Notes: generated by a model from the sequence alone, not told the origin. A DNA stretch of 64,000 nucleotides from Apodemus sylvaticus (GCF_947179515.1 NC_067472.1:203339568-203403567); one strand, 5' to 3'; positions 11,866-24,759 are shown, counted from the first letter of the stretch. Numbers and translations are program-made.

Positions 11866-13182
11866 CTTTTCATTATCTTCTTTTTCATATTTGATTAGGA
11901 ATTTTTATTTCTAACAAACTTCAAAGTTTTATAAAATTGAAATTATTTTTATTTAAGTAGCTCAAATTTATATGGATAAGAGTAATGCCTTCTCAAAAAT
12001 AGCAAACATTGATTATATGACTAATCAGTTAATCTAGCCAGTGTCATAATGGGAAGAACAATTATGAGATGACGTCGTTTCCCTATAACTTGTTCAGCAA
12101 ACATACTTATTAATATAGCAGGCTATATGATTGCTAAATATATGTAGCTTCTTTTCTTATGATATTGGAAACATCTAGAGTAGAGTTCTATACAGGTATG
12201 CCTAAGGCCTTAGTAATAAGATGTAAGGGTGGAATTTCAGCCTCTACGAAGTAGTTAATTGTGGCTAAATATAATTTCAGAGTTGTCACTGACTAGTAAC
12301 TCTTCGATATCTTCTACAATGGTAAATATCAACTATCAACTTGAGTGAATTTAAAATTACCGTAGAAACATATCTTTAGGTATATCTTTCAGTATGTTTT
12401 CAGGAAAGCTTATCTGGGGAGAGAAAACACACCCTGAATGTGGGTCCATGCTCTCAGGGGCTGTGATCCTTGACAGATTAAAAAGGAAAAAATAAGCTGA
12501 GCACTGCCCTTCATCCCTCTCTGATTCATGAGTAGATGTAACGTGGCTAGCTGACCCATACCTCCTAAACCAAGATGGGCTGTGTCAGTTCAAACTCTAA
12601 GCAAAATGAAACTCTCCTGCTGTGGTCTAAGCCACAGTTAGTGACAGACTCCTAGGCACTGGCACAGTATGGCAAGTGATATGGATTCTTGTCATAATGA
12701 ACTAAACTGTACAGTGTGGAAACAGATGACAGAATGTTGAGTACTGATTATGTAGTCCCTTCCAGCACTGTACTGCAGCCTTGTGTATCTGACAGCATAT
12801 GGCAAAAATGATGATTTTAGGTTATGAAAGACACTGTACCTCAGTTTACCCTCATGGTAGGAAAGGAAACATGTAGTTGAAAAGAATATGGGAATATGTC
12901 TGCCTGGGATGGTAGGGAAGAACTCTGTTGAAAGCCTCTAAGAATCAAGGCCTCCCAAGAAGCCCTGTAGTAAGCTTAGACTCTACAGCTACAATCAAGC
13001 CTCAATATGAAGGCAGTCATGCAAACAAACTGCCATCACTTCCATCTTCTCCTCAATATCTCTATGCCTCAGAACACCTGACCTGCTCCTGGATGTCTAA
13101 ACTGTGGACAAAAATCAACATTTATTGTTTAAATGTTCTAAGTGTCCCAGTAAGTTAATCCACTGCTTTTTTAACAGGATCA
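11866..13182. other. Non-coding stretch, nothing recognised
   Basis: AT-rich. The only open frame of note is at 12,928-13,158 (plus); it has no domain, upstream acceptor or repeat assignment. Confidence 0.45.
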
Positions 13183-13185
13183 CCG

Positions 13186-13312
13186 CATGGGCATGATAGG
13201 ACATACCTTTAATTCCAACACTTAGGCAGCTATGCCAAGAAGATCTGGAATTCAAGATGACTTGAAAATCATATCTTCAAACTCTAAGAGCAAAAAGGGA
13301 AAGATAATTAAT
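13186..13312 (+). repeat. Degenerate B1-type SINE
   Basis: Reads 'gggcatgataggacatacct' then 'ttaattccaacacttaggca' and 'agatctggaattcaagatga', matching the B1 order (promoter A-box region, 'taatcccagcactcggg', 'gagttcgaggcc'). It ends in an A-rich stretch. Confidence 0.65.
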
Positions 13313-15299
13313 TTCATTTATAGGGGAACACATATTACATTGCATAATAAACATTATATTTAAAATAACAACATGTGAAAGAAACTGTATTTATCTCCAT
13401 AACAATCTTGACATCATTTCCATGTCATATAGAAAATGATCGATGTTTATAGAAAGTTGTAAGTGTGATGCAAGTAATATAGGTTTCTAATGTTGTCATA
13501 AATAGAACAGACATAAGTTACAGTAAAAAAAACAACCTGTAAGCTCATTAATCTCATCATGCCAAATCAAATAGAATATTTTTTCTGTAGGAAAATGTAT
13601 GCTAAAATATGGGACAGTATATTGTTTATACAATGGTATGCTATAGAGAAATAGTATGCAATATAAATCTTAAACAAATACATTTCACTCATTTACTTTA
13701 ATTGAATTATTTTCAAAGAGAATACTCGAAGAATCCGAGGAAAAGATATGTGGATCTAAGAAAAAAACTTACAAGCACACATGAGAAGAAATAGCTGAAT
13801 ACATTATTTGAAGGTTGTCTATTGTTTTCCTTTTAGGACTTTGTAATCTCGAGATTCAATACAGAACTTTAAGAAAATGACTGAATTCAAAATAATGAAT
13901 ATTGTTCCTGAATATTGTTGTAAAACATACCAAGTACATATTGATGGGAATCACTACTACAAAACTGTGTGGAGATGAATGTGAAGGGTGCACTGTGATG
14001 GAAAGTGACTAAGAAGACAGCATAATTGCTCTTTCTTGTAAATAATGTACTGCAGATGAACAGAGTTTTAGGCATATAAGCTGGCCTGTAATTCTCTCTC
14101 AGAGGCACAGACAGAAACTTAGGAGCAAGCAGCTAGCTGATCTGGACGATGCAGCAAGCTTAATTTATAAGACAGAGAGTCAAGGAAGAGAGTCTTGTCA
14201 ACCTCAGCTTCCCTAAACATTAGCAAGTGTACACATGTGTAGTGAGTGCCAACACATGTGCAGTGCATATGAGCATCCACACTATAAACTCATGTATATC
14301 CAAAACTTGTTAACTCAAGTAAAGCTAAGTAAACGTAACATCAGAAATCAGATTACCTCACTATTATAACAGGCTCTTTAATAACAAAGAAAGAATTATG
14401 GACAACTTTGTGTTACTGCTGTTCATTACCATATATGCAGAGTTACTGTGGTAGTTTACAATCCTGTTTTCTGTATGGTTTCAGAAATCCAATGCCTATT
14501 ACATTCTACCTGAACAAAATGTTGTATTTGTGGCATAAGGGGCACGTTTGCTGTGCTACAAATTCACAGACATTCAAACTGCCTTACACACAACCTTACT
14601 GATTACCTTAGAATCTGCCCTGTCACAGGTGTTGTTCCTCTTTGCTACAGGGCAAAGCTTCCTGGATCAGTGCCTCAGCCTCTGGCCTTTTTACATTTTA
14701 CAGAGCTCTGGAAAATAGCTCAAAGAAAGAACACAAGGCTCAGGTCAGTGTAGGGTTGTTCAATCTCAAAGGCTTCTTACTAAAACATTTATTTTCATTG
14801 TTAAGGAATCTTATTCTTTTCATTTGTGAGGCCCTATTACAGTATCTGAGAATGTGTTCTCACAAATCCCCAGCATGAAGCAATCATTATGAGCACAATT
14901 TCTCACCTCAGCCTTGAGACTGGATATTATTGTCCCTGAAATTTTAGGAACTGCAAGTGTAAAGAACATGTGTTTGGGGGTCATGATTTCATTATGTGAG
15001 ATGAATATAATATATGTAATGTCACCCTGTTTGACTCTGTTAGACAAAATATTAACCAGCATAATCCCAGACCCCAATCATGTGCAGATTATTTTAATTT
15101 CTGAGATAAAATTCTACTCACTCTATCACTCTTGGTGTCTTCATCTCTCTTCTCTCTCTTTTCCTAGTTTTGAACACAGGCCTGAACTAGATGAGTCAGC
15201 ACAACTTTGCATCTATGGTGTTCTAATTTTTTTCAGTTCTGCTGTGACACACATTTTTAAATAATGAGAAGCATTTTGCTCTGATTAAATGAAATACAC
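13313..15299. other. AT-rich non-coding stretch, no gene recognised
   Basis: Open frames up to 116 codons (14,914-15,264 plus) lack recognisable domains. No clear repeat is visible. Confidence 0.45.
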
Positions 15300-15440
15300 A
15301 GAATTCGTAGTACAACTCAGTTGGTAAATTACTGGGTTAACAGACACTAAGTTTTGATATTTGTCCTCAGCATTGCATAAAACTTGCTGGTGCTGAATCT
15401 TTGCAATCTCAGTATCCAGATCCAGTGAAAAGTAGAGCAG
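15300..15440 (+). repeat. B4/RSINE-type SINE remnant
   Basis: Reads 'actcagttggtaaattactg' followed by 'tttgtcctcagcattgcata' and 'gctggtgctgaatctttgca' plus 'atctcagtatccag', the tRNA-derived head then B1-like text typical of rodent B4/RSINE elements. Confidence 0.5.
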
Positions 15441-15693
15441 AAATCCTGTATCATCTTATATAACTTATTATGTCACCCTGTGCTACAGGGTTTCCTGCCC
15501 AAAGAAGCAAATGAACATATGGCAAGTCAAATATTAATGTTTATAAACAAATTATCCTGCCCATTCAGGCAAGTGAATTTGCTTCTTTTAAAGGATAAAA
15601 ACCTCCATGACAGTTGTCTAGACAGGTAAACTGCAGTGATAGGAAAGAAAATAACATGTGCACCTGCTGAAACTCTGCAGACTACCATTTTGT

Positions 15694-16085
15694 TCTTTTT
15701 TTCTTTTTTTGGAACTATCTTTTATGGGGGATGGTTCATAAATCTTCCTTGGCGACTGCCTTCCTCGTGGCAGCCAGGATATTGCCAGCTCCTCCCGCTT
15801 TCTCGTGGCCCAGATGTGCGCGCCCACCCTCTTCTTGATGAACTAGAATGCGCGCGTGTCTGTGGACACTGAGCGAATCCAGGGCGCGCTGTTCTTGGGG
15901 AGCGAAGCCCTGCACCTCCTGGATCGCATCCCTCGCGAAGTTGGTGAGCTTGGTGAGGTGCCCCGAGGCCGGCTGTGCCTTGGTTCCCTGATGTTCTTCT
16001 TCACCTTGTGGCTTTGTTGAGGCCATGGCCATGGGGTAGCGCAGGGCCATGGCTGCTGCTCTCCTACCACAGCCAGGACAGGAAG
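15694..16085 (-). pseudogene. Rpl36-ps: Processed pseudogene of ribosomal protein L36
   Basis: Read on the minus strand, an ATG at 16,050 begins MALRYPMAM, the start of the 60S ribosomal subunit protein eL36, and the homologous region ends at 15,736 after about 105 codons, the normal length of the protein. The match jumps frame several times: 'HKVKKNIREPRHSRPRG' lies in a second frame, 'HLTKLTNFARDAIQEVQGFA' returns to the first, 'ATRKREEL' is in another, and 'AATRKAVAKED' ends the copy. There are no introns. A short 3' untranslated part (15,713-15,735) is followed by an A-rich tail, seen as the T-run at 15,694-15,712. This is an old L1-mobilised retrocopy, disabled by frameshifts. I am confident about the parent gene; the exact 5' end is uncertain. 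Confidence 0.9.
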
Positions 16086-17400
16086 CCCAGTTTGTTATTT
16101 CAAGCTTATTCTCTAACCTACTTTCCTGGAAGTTGCTAGTTCCTTCTACTCGATTATCCAGGCTCCATCCGTTTACCTTTATCATATATTGTGCACTTCA
16201 TGGTTTGTGGAGGACTAGGTTTATTTCATTATTTTCTATAAATAATATAGCATAGACAACAATAGAAAAAATAAACAGGTTTTCTATTTATTAGTCTATT
16301 GCAAATAGACATTATACTTCTTTGTCTCTAATCTTGATACACATGTGTGTTTAATCCAGAGAACATTTTTATGAAGTGCAACAACATATTGCCTAAATAG
16401 GCTAATTGCTAAAACAACATCACAGTCACTGGTGGTCACCATATCACTTCTAAATCAATTTTGTTTCTAGGGCAATGAAGAGAAAACAATATTAAACTGT
16501 ATTTCATTTAGGTTCATCTTAAACTTTGCACTAGATAAATATGACTGTCATTTAATTGGCTATACTTTACATTAATTTATATGTGTGGACATTATAGTTT
16601 GCAATTAATATTATGAAATTGAAATCATAAACTTTTTTGTTTTTGTATGCAAACCAATAAAGTTTCATATGATTCAAAGGAAAAAAGTTACATTATACGT
16701 ATTCATTTAAATAAGTAAAAAGTCTGTTATATAAAACAAAAGTAGCGAACATTTACATTTTTATTACTAAAACTACTAAAAATCTCAAGAAACATTTAAA
16801 AAAATCTATTCATGTGTCTTTGTGCTGAACTAAAATAATTTTTATAGATTTATTTCCCCTCTTGATTTAAGCATCTTTGATAAAATTAGTTGAAATCAGT
16901 AAACTCATTTTTCCAGTTTTCGCTTTTTGAATTCATAATTTCTAATAGTGTCTTGAGGGTAGTATAAGAGAATCACATTAATTGGAAAGTGTTTAACAGT
17001 TCTTTACTTTGATAGAGTAGAGTAAGGAAGGAGTTTATGTTATTGTGGAAACCACTAAGCTAAGACATTCTCTCTCCTGGATGTTACCCTCACTATATAC
17101 CTCCTATGAAGAATATTATGGACTTACAGTGAAAGAAAATATTTTGCCATCTCAGTAACAGAGCCTTGTAAATCTCGGTCTACTTTGATGAGACACTTAC
17201 AACTTGAAAAGGAACTATGGAATTGATGTTTAAGCTTATAAACATTGAGGAATAAATGGACCTACAAACTATATTTCAAACCTGCTGTATTGTGTATTGG
17301 GGGGCATCAGTAAACTTAAGATTTTATATAAAAAGCAAACATACAGTTTTATTATATGCAGAACATGTTTCACCAGGCTTGATTTAATAATATTTTGTTC
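16086..17400. other. Very AT-rich non-coding stretch
   Basis: Stop-dense in all frames. No gene, SINE or LINE could be recognised. Confidence 0.5.
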
Positions 17401-17401
17401 C

Positions 17402-17474
17402 TCTTTTTATTGATATTTTCTTTATTTACATTTCTACTGTTTTCCCCTTTCCATGTCTCCTCTATAAAAATTGG
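17402..17474 (-). mobile_element. Short antisense L1 3'-end fragment
   Basis: The plus strand reads 'attgatattttctttattta' then 'catttctactgttttcccct', the reverse complement of the terminal murine L1 3' end (…aaatgtaaataaagaaaatat…). It directly abuts the sense L1 that starts at about 17,475. Confidence 0.7.
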
Positions 17475-18830
17475 GTACAGAGCTAAACAAAATATTCTCA
17501 ACTGAAGAATACTGAATGGCGGAGAAGCACCTAGAGAGATGTTCAACATCCTTAATCATCAGCGAAATGAAAATCTAAACAACCCTGGGATTCAACCTCA
17601 CACCAGTCTGAATGGGTAAGATCTAAAACTCAGGTGACAGCAGATTCTGGTAAGGATGTGGAGAAAGAGGAACACTCCTCCATTGTTGGTGGGATTGCAA
17701 TCTGGTAAAACCACTCTAGAATTCAGTTTGGCAGTTCCTCAGAAAATTGAACATAGCACTACCTGAGGACCCAGATATACTACTCCTGGGCATATACCTA
17801 GAAGATGCTCCAACATGTAATAAGGACACATGCTCCACTAGGTTCATAGCAGCCGAATACACAATAGCCAGAAGCAACAAAGAACCCAGATGTCCCTCAA
17901 CAGAGGAATGGAAACAGAAAACATTGTACAATTACACAATGGAGTACTACTCAGCTATTAAAAGCAATAGATTCATGAAATTGTTAGCAAATGGATGGAC
18001 CTAGAAAATGTCTTCCTGAGAGAGGTAACGCAATCACAAGAGAACACACATGGTATGTACTCCCTGATCAGTGGATATTAGCCCAGAATCTTGGAATACC
18101 TAAGATACAATTCACAGACAGTGTGAAGCTCAAGAGGAAGGAACACCAAAGTGTGGATAGTTTGATCCTCTTAGAAGGAGGATCAAAATGCCCATGGGGG
18201 GAGATTCAGAGACAAATTGTGGAGCAGAGACTAAGGGAAAAGCTATTCAGAGACTGCCATACCTGGAGCCCATCCCACATACAGTTACTAAACCCAGACA
18301 CTATTGTGGATGCCAACAAATGCTTGCTGACAGGAGACTGATACAGCTGTCCCCTGAGAGGCTCTGCTAGTGCCTGACAAATACAGAAGTGGATGCTAAC
18401 CGCCAACCAATGGACTGAGCACAGGGACCCTAATGGAGGATCTAGAGAAAGAACCCAAGAAGCTATAGGTGTTTGCAGCCTCAGAGGAGGAACAATATGA
18501 ACCACCCAGTAACCCCAGAACTCTCAGGGACCAAACCACCATCAATCGAATACACATGGCGGGACCCATGGCTCCAGTACCATATGTAGCAGAGGACGGC
18601 CTTGTTGGACACCAGTGAAAGGAGAGGCTCTTGTTCCTGTGAAGTCTGGATGCTCCAGTGTGGGGGAATGGCAGGACAGGGAAGCGGGTGTTGAGGGGTT
18701 GGGGAACAGGAGGAGTGAAGATAGGATAGGGAATTTTGGAGGGGAAAACTAGGAAAGAGGATAACAATTGTGATGTAAATAAAATAACTAAAAACAATTA
18801 AGGAAAAAAGGTAAAAAAAAATCAACCTTA
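17475..18830 (+). mobile_element. 5'-truncated L1 (ORF2 C-terminus plus 3' untranslated region)
   Basis: The ORF2 C-terminal region is recognisable: 'gagatgttcaacatccttaa', 'ggaacactcctccattgttg', and the peptide MEYYSAIKSNRFMK in frame near 17,940-17,985, followed by the typical end of ORF2 and the murine L1 3' UTR ('aatacagaagtggatgctaa', 'gatgtaaataaaataac'). It ends in an A-rich tail at about 18,785-18,830. Stops and indels break the ORF, so it is inactive. 5' truncation of this kind is the usual result of target-primed reverse transcription. Confidence 0.88.
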
Positions 18831-21020
18831 TGAAAGAGACAAGAAGAGTTGTCAATACATAAACTGAACAATTCAGGAGGCTGTGTAAAAGAGAACTATG
18901 TAGAAAGTGAACCCAGAAGACTCAGTTACACACTCCCTCCCAATTGGAAATCCAGCAGAAAGCAGGGGACAAGGACCTGGGATCATTGAATAGGTATGTA
19001 ATCATGGGTATATAGGAGATATGGTGTCATTTGCCACAAAGTGAGTGGAAAATAACTTAATGTGATTTTGTGCAATCATATAAAATTTTCTGATGAGTCA
19101 TATAAAAATAAAAGGACAACTTTCTGAGTGTGCAGTTCCTCTGAACTAAAGAGTGTAAAAGAGCCTGAGATTCCACTAACTTCATAATTCTTCCCTTTTA
19201 TTTTTCAGTGCTGCACATTTCTAGTTACTATGTTTTCCCCCAAATTACTTTAACTTTCAGGGTATTTTGAGCTTCAATTGGAATTTTACATCTTCCCCCC
19301 TAGATCTGTGAAAAATATCAGTAGACTGCTGATGATCAGTGGAGATATAGACTGGAGATGCATATGGTGGTTATTGAAGAAACTAGCAATAAAGATGAAA
19401 TCTGTTCCAGGTATACAACTTCTCAGTATAGATGATACTGAAAGGACTTTAAGTCAGCAATACACAAATATACTTACACATATGTGTTTATTGATGTCAT
19501 GTTTCAAGGAGTCATGTAGAAGTTTGAGCATAGCTGACCATCATATGAAGAAAACTGAAATAAAATATGCACATGTTAAATAATCTTATTAGAATATCTC
19601 AGTTAACCTTGAGTGATATCTTGGCCTCACCTGAGAAGAGTGTAGCAACTATGGATCACCAAGATGAAAATGGTCTTTAGGCATGTCTGTGAGGGGTTGT
19701 TAATTGATAGGGGAGGACCCATGCAACTGTGGACATTGCCCACCATTCCCTGGAAGGAGGTCCTGGGCAACTAAGCATGAGCTTGGGATTCAGCCAGCAA
19801 AAACAGTGCTCATTGCTGCAGAAGATTCTGTTCATCATGGCTGGGAGTAGAGTATGCTGGAGCACAGCATTTTAGCCTTGCAGAATGGCAACAAAGAAGA
19901 AGGGGTACACTCTTCTGGTGGCCATCTCCTTTGCTACTGTTTATTCAACCTCAGCTTCCAGGTCAAAGGACACACACTTCCCACATTCAGAGTGGAACAC
20001 CTGCCATTTGATAATCCCACCTGGAAAATATCTAACACAACCAGAAATATGCTTCTATGATTTCCTAGATGATTTCAGTCAACTTGAAAGTGTATAAACC
20101 ATCAAAACATTTAACAGTCTATTTATTATTATATACATTTCTTCCACTTTGTTTGCAAAGAGAGTACTCAGGGAATTTAATCATCCCAGGAAGAAATTCC
20201 CATTAGCTGCAATTCCTGGCCCAAAGGCAAAGTAATTCCACACTAATACTTGAACATATATGTTAATTGCTGCAATGCTTCAACGAAACAAGAAATAGAA
20301 TGGGTCGAGCTGACAATTATCTGAAGGACATGAAATGTTCCAATATACATGTAATAAAATGTGCCAATCTACTAACAGAATTTATTTAAAATATTTCAGT
20401 TACACTTTAATTATTGCTTGGTACACCTTAGAGTATCAAAAGTGCAAAATTAGAATTTCTGGTACTCATACTTCAATATTCATTTTTTAAAAAATATTTT
20501 AAATGAAAATTATCAATTATAAATAATAGTGAGATACAATATCATGAATAAATAAATTTACACACTATTTCCTAAATAATATAAATTTCCTAGCTTCTTG
20601 TTTATCTTGTGACAGGTGGGAACCTAGTGATACCTAGGCACTCAGACCAAGGGAGTCTAGGGAAGAAAGGATCTTTCTCTACTGGAACAACAAATATGGT
20701 AAGTCTCAATGCAGTTTCAAATGAAGGTAATTTACATGGAATTATGAGAGACAAATTTAAAATGTAAATGTTATTTTTGTGTTTATACTAATGATCCTCA
20801 AATGTTTTCACCCAAGTGGTCATATATCGCTTTTTCTTTTTATTGCCACTGGGATTAGATAACACAGGTCAATGCCCTTATCAGTTAGTCTTTAGCCTGC
20901 ATTGCACTCTGTGCTCAAACACTGACCCAAGAAAGTCACGTACAATGCTGAGGTCCAAGGTGCTCAGATTACTCAAAGGTTTTATTACCTACTGAGGAAT
21001 TTCAGGATTAGGTTCTGAAC
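18831..21020. other. Non-coding stretch with a possible repeat fragment
   Basis: Around 19,690-19,850 the text 'ttgataggggaggacccatg' and 'ggaaggaggtcctgggcaac' resembles a common rodent interspersed repeat that I cannot name. Open frames at 19,278-19,583 and 19,885-20,097 have no recognised domain. The remainder is AT-rich. Confidence 0.4.
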
Positions 21021-21021
21021 T

Positions 21022-22029
21022 TTTTTGTTTGTTTTTTGTTTATTTTTTATTAGATATTTCCTTTATTTATATTTCAAATGGTATTCGCTTTCCTTGTTTC
21101 CCCTCCAAAAACACCCTATCCCATTTCCCCTCCCCGTTTACCAACAATCCCCCCACACACTTTCCTGACCTGGAATTCCCCTACACTGGGGCATTGAGAC
21201 TTCATAGGAGCAATGGCCTCTCCTCTCCTTGATGTCTGAAATGGCCATCCTCTGCTACATAAGTAGCTGGAGCCATGGGTTCTCTTTGTTTGGTGTTTTA
21301 GTCTTTGGGAGCTCTGGGGATACTTGTTGGTACTTGTTCCTCCTGTGGAGCTGAAAATCTCTTCAGCTCTTTGGGTCCTTTCTCCAACTGCTCCTTTGAG
21401 GAACCTATGCTCGGTCTATTGGTTGGTTGTAAGCCATCGTGTGTTGATCCACCTTTCAAGAAGGATCAATGTACCCACACTTTGGTATTACTTCTTCTTG
21501 AGCTTCATGTGGTCTGTGAGTTGTATATTGGGTATTGGGAGCTTTTGGGCTAATATCCACTTATCAGCAAGTGATTACTGTGTGTTTTCTTTTGTGATTG
21601 CTTTACCTCACTCAGGGTGATATTTTCTAGTTCCAACCATTTGCCTAAGAATTTCATGAATTCTGGTATGCACTCACTAATAAGTGGATATTAACCTAGA
21701 AAACTGGAATACCCAAAACATAATCCACACATCAAATGAGGTACAAGAAGAAAGGAGGAGTGGCCCCTGGTTCTGGAAAGACTCAGTGAAACATTATTCG
21801 GCAAAACCAGAACGGGGAAATGGGAAGGGGTGGGTGGGAGGACAGGGGAAGAGAAGGGGGCTTACGGGACTTTCGGGGAGTGGGGGGGCTAGAAAAGGGA
21901 AATCATTTGATATGTAAATAAATTATATCGAATAAAAAAATTAAAAAAAAAGAATTTCATGAATTCATTGTTTTTAATAGCTGAGCAGTACTCCATTAAA
22001 TGTACCACATTTTCCGTATCCATTCCTCT
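21022..22029 (-). mobile_element. Antisense L1 3' end, interrupted by a second L1
   Basis: Starts with a T-rich run then 'ttattagatatttcctttat', the reverse complement of the L1 3' terminus. It continues through the 3' UTR and the ORF2 end ('agttccaaccatttgcctaa', 'taatagctgagcagtactcc') to about 22,029. The outer copy is split at 21,664-21,949 by a sense L1 piece. A possible 9-bp target duplication 'tctgaactt' is seen on both sides (near 21,014 and 22,027). Confidence 0.85.
21664..21949 (+). mobile_element. Short L1 3' end nested in an older L1, with 17-bp TSD
   Basis: This is a sense L1 3' end ('tggtatgcactcactaataa', 'ccctggttctggaaagactc', 'ggcaaaaccagaacggggaa', 'gatatgtaaataaattatat') with an A-rich tail at 21,932-21,949. 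It is flanked by perfect copies of 'aagaatttcatgaattc' at 21,647-21,663 and 21,950-21,966. The flanking repeat belongs to the host L1, which makes the insertion order clear. Confidence 0.93.
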
Positions 22030-22407
22030 GAACTTCTTAGAGAGCAGAAACTGAGTTTTCCTTCCTCATGGTCATGAAAATGCATTACCCTCCTATGTAT
22101 AAAAAATCCACTCATAGCTATGCGAAGTTTTTTGTTTCTCATTTCAATAAATAGGCTATTTGTAAGACAGCTCCTAAAGTTGAACATTCCCTAAAAACTC
22201 TTGTGCATTACATTTTTAATGGGGAGAGACATCTCAATCCCAAGCCTACCACTTGATTACCATTATAAGGAAATCCCATGGTGGGATTATTTACCAAATT
22301 CATAAAACTCAATCACCACATGTGAGGTTCTATTCACTCTAATTTCTTTAGCAAAAGAGATCTGTGAATCCAATACAAACATGCATCAATACAGATGCAC
22401 AGACCTG

Positions 22408-22462
22408 TGTGTGTGTTTGTGTGTGTGTCTGTTTATGTGCATGCATGTGCACGTGTGCTAGA
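22408..22462. repeat. Imperfect TG microsatellite
   Basis: TG/TTTG/TCTG units followed by 'gcatgcatgtgcacgtgtgc', an alternating purine-pyrimidine run. Confidence 0.85.
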
Positions 22463-22528
22463 GATCTGGAATGGCAGCAGGCCCGACCAATGATTTTGAT
22501 CTTTCCTGTCTTTCTTTTTCTGTCTTAG

Positions 22529-22834
22529 AACATCCTCAGACACCATGATGTCACTCTACCTCCACAAGAGAGATTCCAAATCTTAAGTGTGCTAGAGCAG
22601 AGCAATGAAATCAACAACGATTCTTTGTTGGCTTCTTACATGAGCCTGAGGAAAAAGTCTTCTAAATGGCAGCCGAACTGGAAAAATGTGGACAAGGAGA
22701 AGCTGCCTTTGTGCTCTCTCACAAATTCCTCACATGAGAACCCACGGTTTCTACTCCTTTCCTGGAACTCTTCCCTTGTTCAACCTGCTGTTCTATTAAG
22801 GGTTCTCTCCTTGGCTGACAGCTATGGAACTTGA
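22529..22834 (+). pseudogene. Exon-like segment of an unidentified, probably decayed gene
   Basis: A strong pyrimidine tract ending in AG (22,501-22,528) precedes a frame that is open in phase 0 from 22,529 to a TGA at 22,832. The peptide is protein-like in composition, with stretches such as LRHHDVTLPPQERFQILSVL, 'EINNDSLLASYMSLRKKSSK' and WQPNWKNVDKEKLPL. No donor site is obvious, so the segment may be a last exon, or its donor has been lost. I do not recognise the family. Two further phase-0 exon-like segments lie downstream on the same strand (24,667 and 25,153), which suggests one former multi-exon gene. A chance open frame behind a cryptic acceptor is the alternative. Confidence 0.4.
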
Positions 22835-24660
22835 GGCTGCCATCTCTTTATCAGATTTCTGGCAGCTCACACACAGGCTTTTTCTTGTAATTCAAAGACA
22901 TGAGGACCAAAGGTGGTGGTATGAATAAGGAATATTATTGGTAGTAGACTTAGTTCTTGAACCTGTGCACACATGATCCAGATCATAGTGGAAGAAAAAG
23001 GGGACCAGAAAACAGGGTGTATCTGACCTGGTAGGTATTTTGATTTCCAAATCTCCTCTCAAGAAGTCACTGGCTTGTCTCTGATTGGTAGCCAAACTCA
23101 GTGAATTCCATGGGAGAGAAGTAGGGCTTCCTAGAGCTCCACAGTCACCAGAGAATTGTGGACTACTTGGGGTCAGTGTGGTTAAGGACAGTTAGGCTTT
23201 TTTCAAAATGGTCATCATATTGGGTAGTCAGAATAAAAAGTAGAAAGCAGAGCTGTCACCAGGAAATAACTATTACAGCCTCAATGACAAGTGTGCTTTA
23301 CCTATAGTAAGGGGATGGTAGAAAAGTCTCACCAACCATAAGAGGCCCTGAATGGTGAAACAGAATATAAGGAGATAGATACACGTGACTCTGAGGAGCT
23401 CAGACACTGGGGAGGTGTTTTATGGATATGATTTCATTGACCTTCTGAAGCCTGTGTGATGAGCAGATATAACACTTCCTGTCTACAAAGATAAAGCTCA
23501 GGTTTACAGATGAGCTCAGGTTCCACAGTTTGCATTATCCTTGTTTTATACCTCCTAGAACAAAGTTTCTTTTGGGTTTCCACTGGTGCTTTCCAGCAAA
23601 ATAAAGGCATTCTCTTGAGATCATAGTAAATCTCCCCTTATTTCTTTTCTTTTCCAAAAATAAATCACTCTTGCTAAGGAGTCATATAAATTCCCAGACA
23701 TCAGGTTTCCAAGTCTGAGTTTATCCTCTTCTTAAGCAGAGTTTCTGGCAGGGTTGTGAATCTGTTTTGAATCTTGGACAGACCTGAGGGTTGAAGCAGT
23801 TCACCAGCACCTTTCGGTGTAGCATCTGACTAGGTGCCAACAGCACAGCACTTCCAGGAACTAATCACCCTCGGTATCTAGTGTCATTACCTAATGACAT
23901 CTGATGAGGTTGTGCACTCCTGGTAAGCAATATACAAAACTTCTATGTGGACAAAGATTCATATTGTGATTGGGAATGGAAGATTGTGAACACTGTCTTT
24001 ATTTTCTAGTTTCAAATTTATGAGGACAACCAGTTTCCTCAAATTTCTGTGGGTCCATCTGGTTCCTCTTGAGTGCTGAGGTGAGAGTGGCACTAGACCA
24101 CTTTAGCAATGTCCATTAACAGTTGAAGGTTTGCTGAATGTGCCATTTTAATGGAAGACTGTGGATATTCTCTTTCCAGGCCAAGGTATGGAAATGGATG
24201 TGGGATGTCAGCGTGTGCCTTTTTAAATATGAGAAACATGTGAAACCAAGTATACAGAGGCCAGATTTCCTTAGGTCCTCATTTAGACATATAATTTCCT
24301 TTGCACAGCTTTCTCTCTGCTCTATTCTGTTAAGACTCTGTCGAAAAAAATCCCCTCAGAAAAAAAGTACTAAGAGATTTTAGAGAATTTTAGAAGATCA
24401 AATATCTTCAAGGTACGTTTTCATTCTCAATGTGGGGGACCAAAAATCTACAGAGTAGTACAAGGCTACTCACAGAAAAGGCACAGATGAAGATACTAGA
24501 TTGAATGAAGGAAATATTCCTTCAGGATTTCAGTACAGAGGACAGGATGGCAGGGAATGGGGTTCAAGTCATGCATGGGATACTGATGCCCCTGCCAACT
24601 TATTTTCTTTGTCTTTTTGCTGACATTAGAACTGTTCTAATTATCCATTTTGGTTTGGTA
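22835..24660. other. Non-coding stretch between exon-like segments
   Basis: No repeat or domain recognised. If the flanking segments belong to one gene relic, this would be its intron. The minus-strand frame at 22,892-23,095 and the plus-strand frame at 24,138-24,383 have no recognised content. Confidence 0.4.
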
Positions 24661-24666
24661 TTGCAG

Positions 24667-24759
24667 AGGACAAAATAAGTTTTTAAGAGAGATGAGGAGC
24701 TGAAAAAGGAATTACAAAAGGAATACTTGGAAGAATATCTAAGCTACTTGGCAAAGAAA
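24667..24759 (+). pseudogene. 93-bp exon-like segment, lysine/glutamate-rich
   Basis: An acceptor (…ggtttggtattgcag) ends at 24,666, and a donor-like GTCAGT begins at 24,760, bounding exactly 31 codons in phase 0. The frame has one stop (TAA, codon 4), then reads KRDEELKKELQKEYLEEYLS and YLAKK, a charged, helix-forming composition with a repeated KE-Y pattern like that of centrosomal coiled-coil proteins such as CSPP1. That resemblance is only in style; I do not claim homology. The stop suggests a pseudogene. Confidence 0.45.

Noticed and set aside
19885..20097. 70-codon frame starting MATKKKGYTLLVAISFATV, looking like a signal peptide
   Set aside because: It has no homology that I recognise; a second frame overlaps it for nearly its full length, and rodent repeat-like text lies just upstream.
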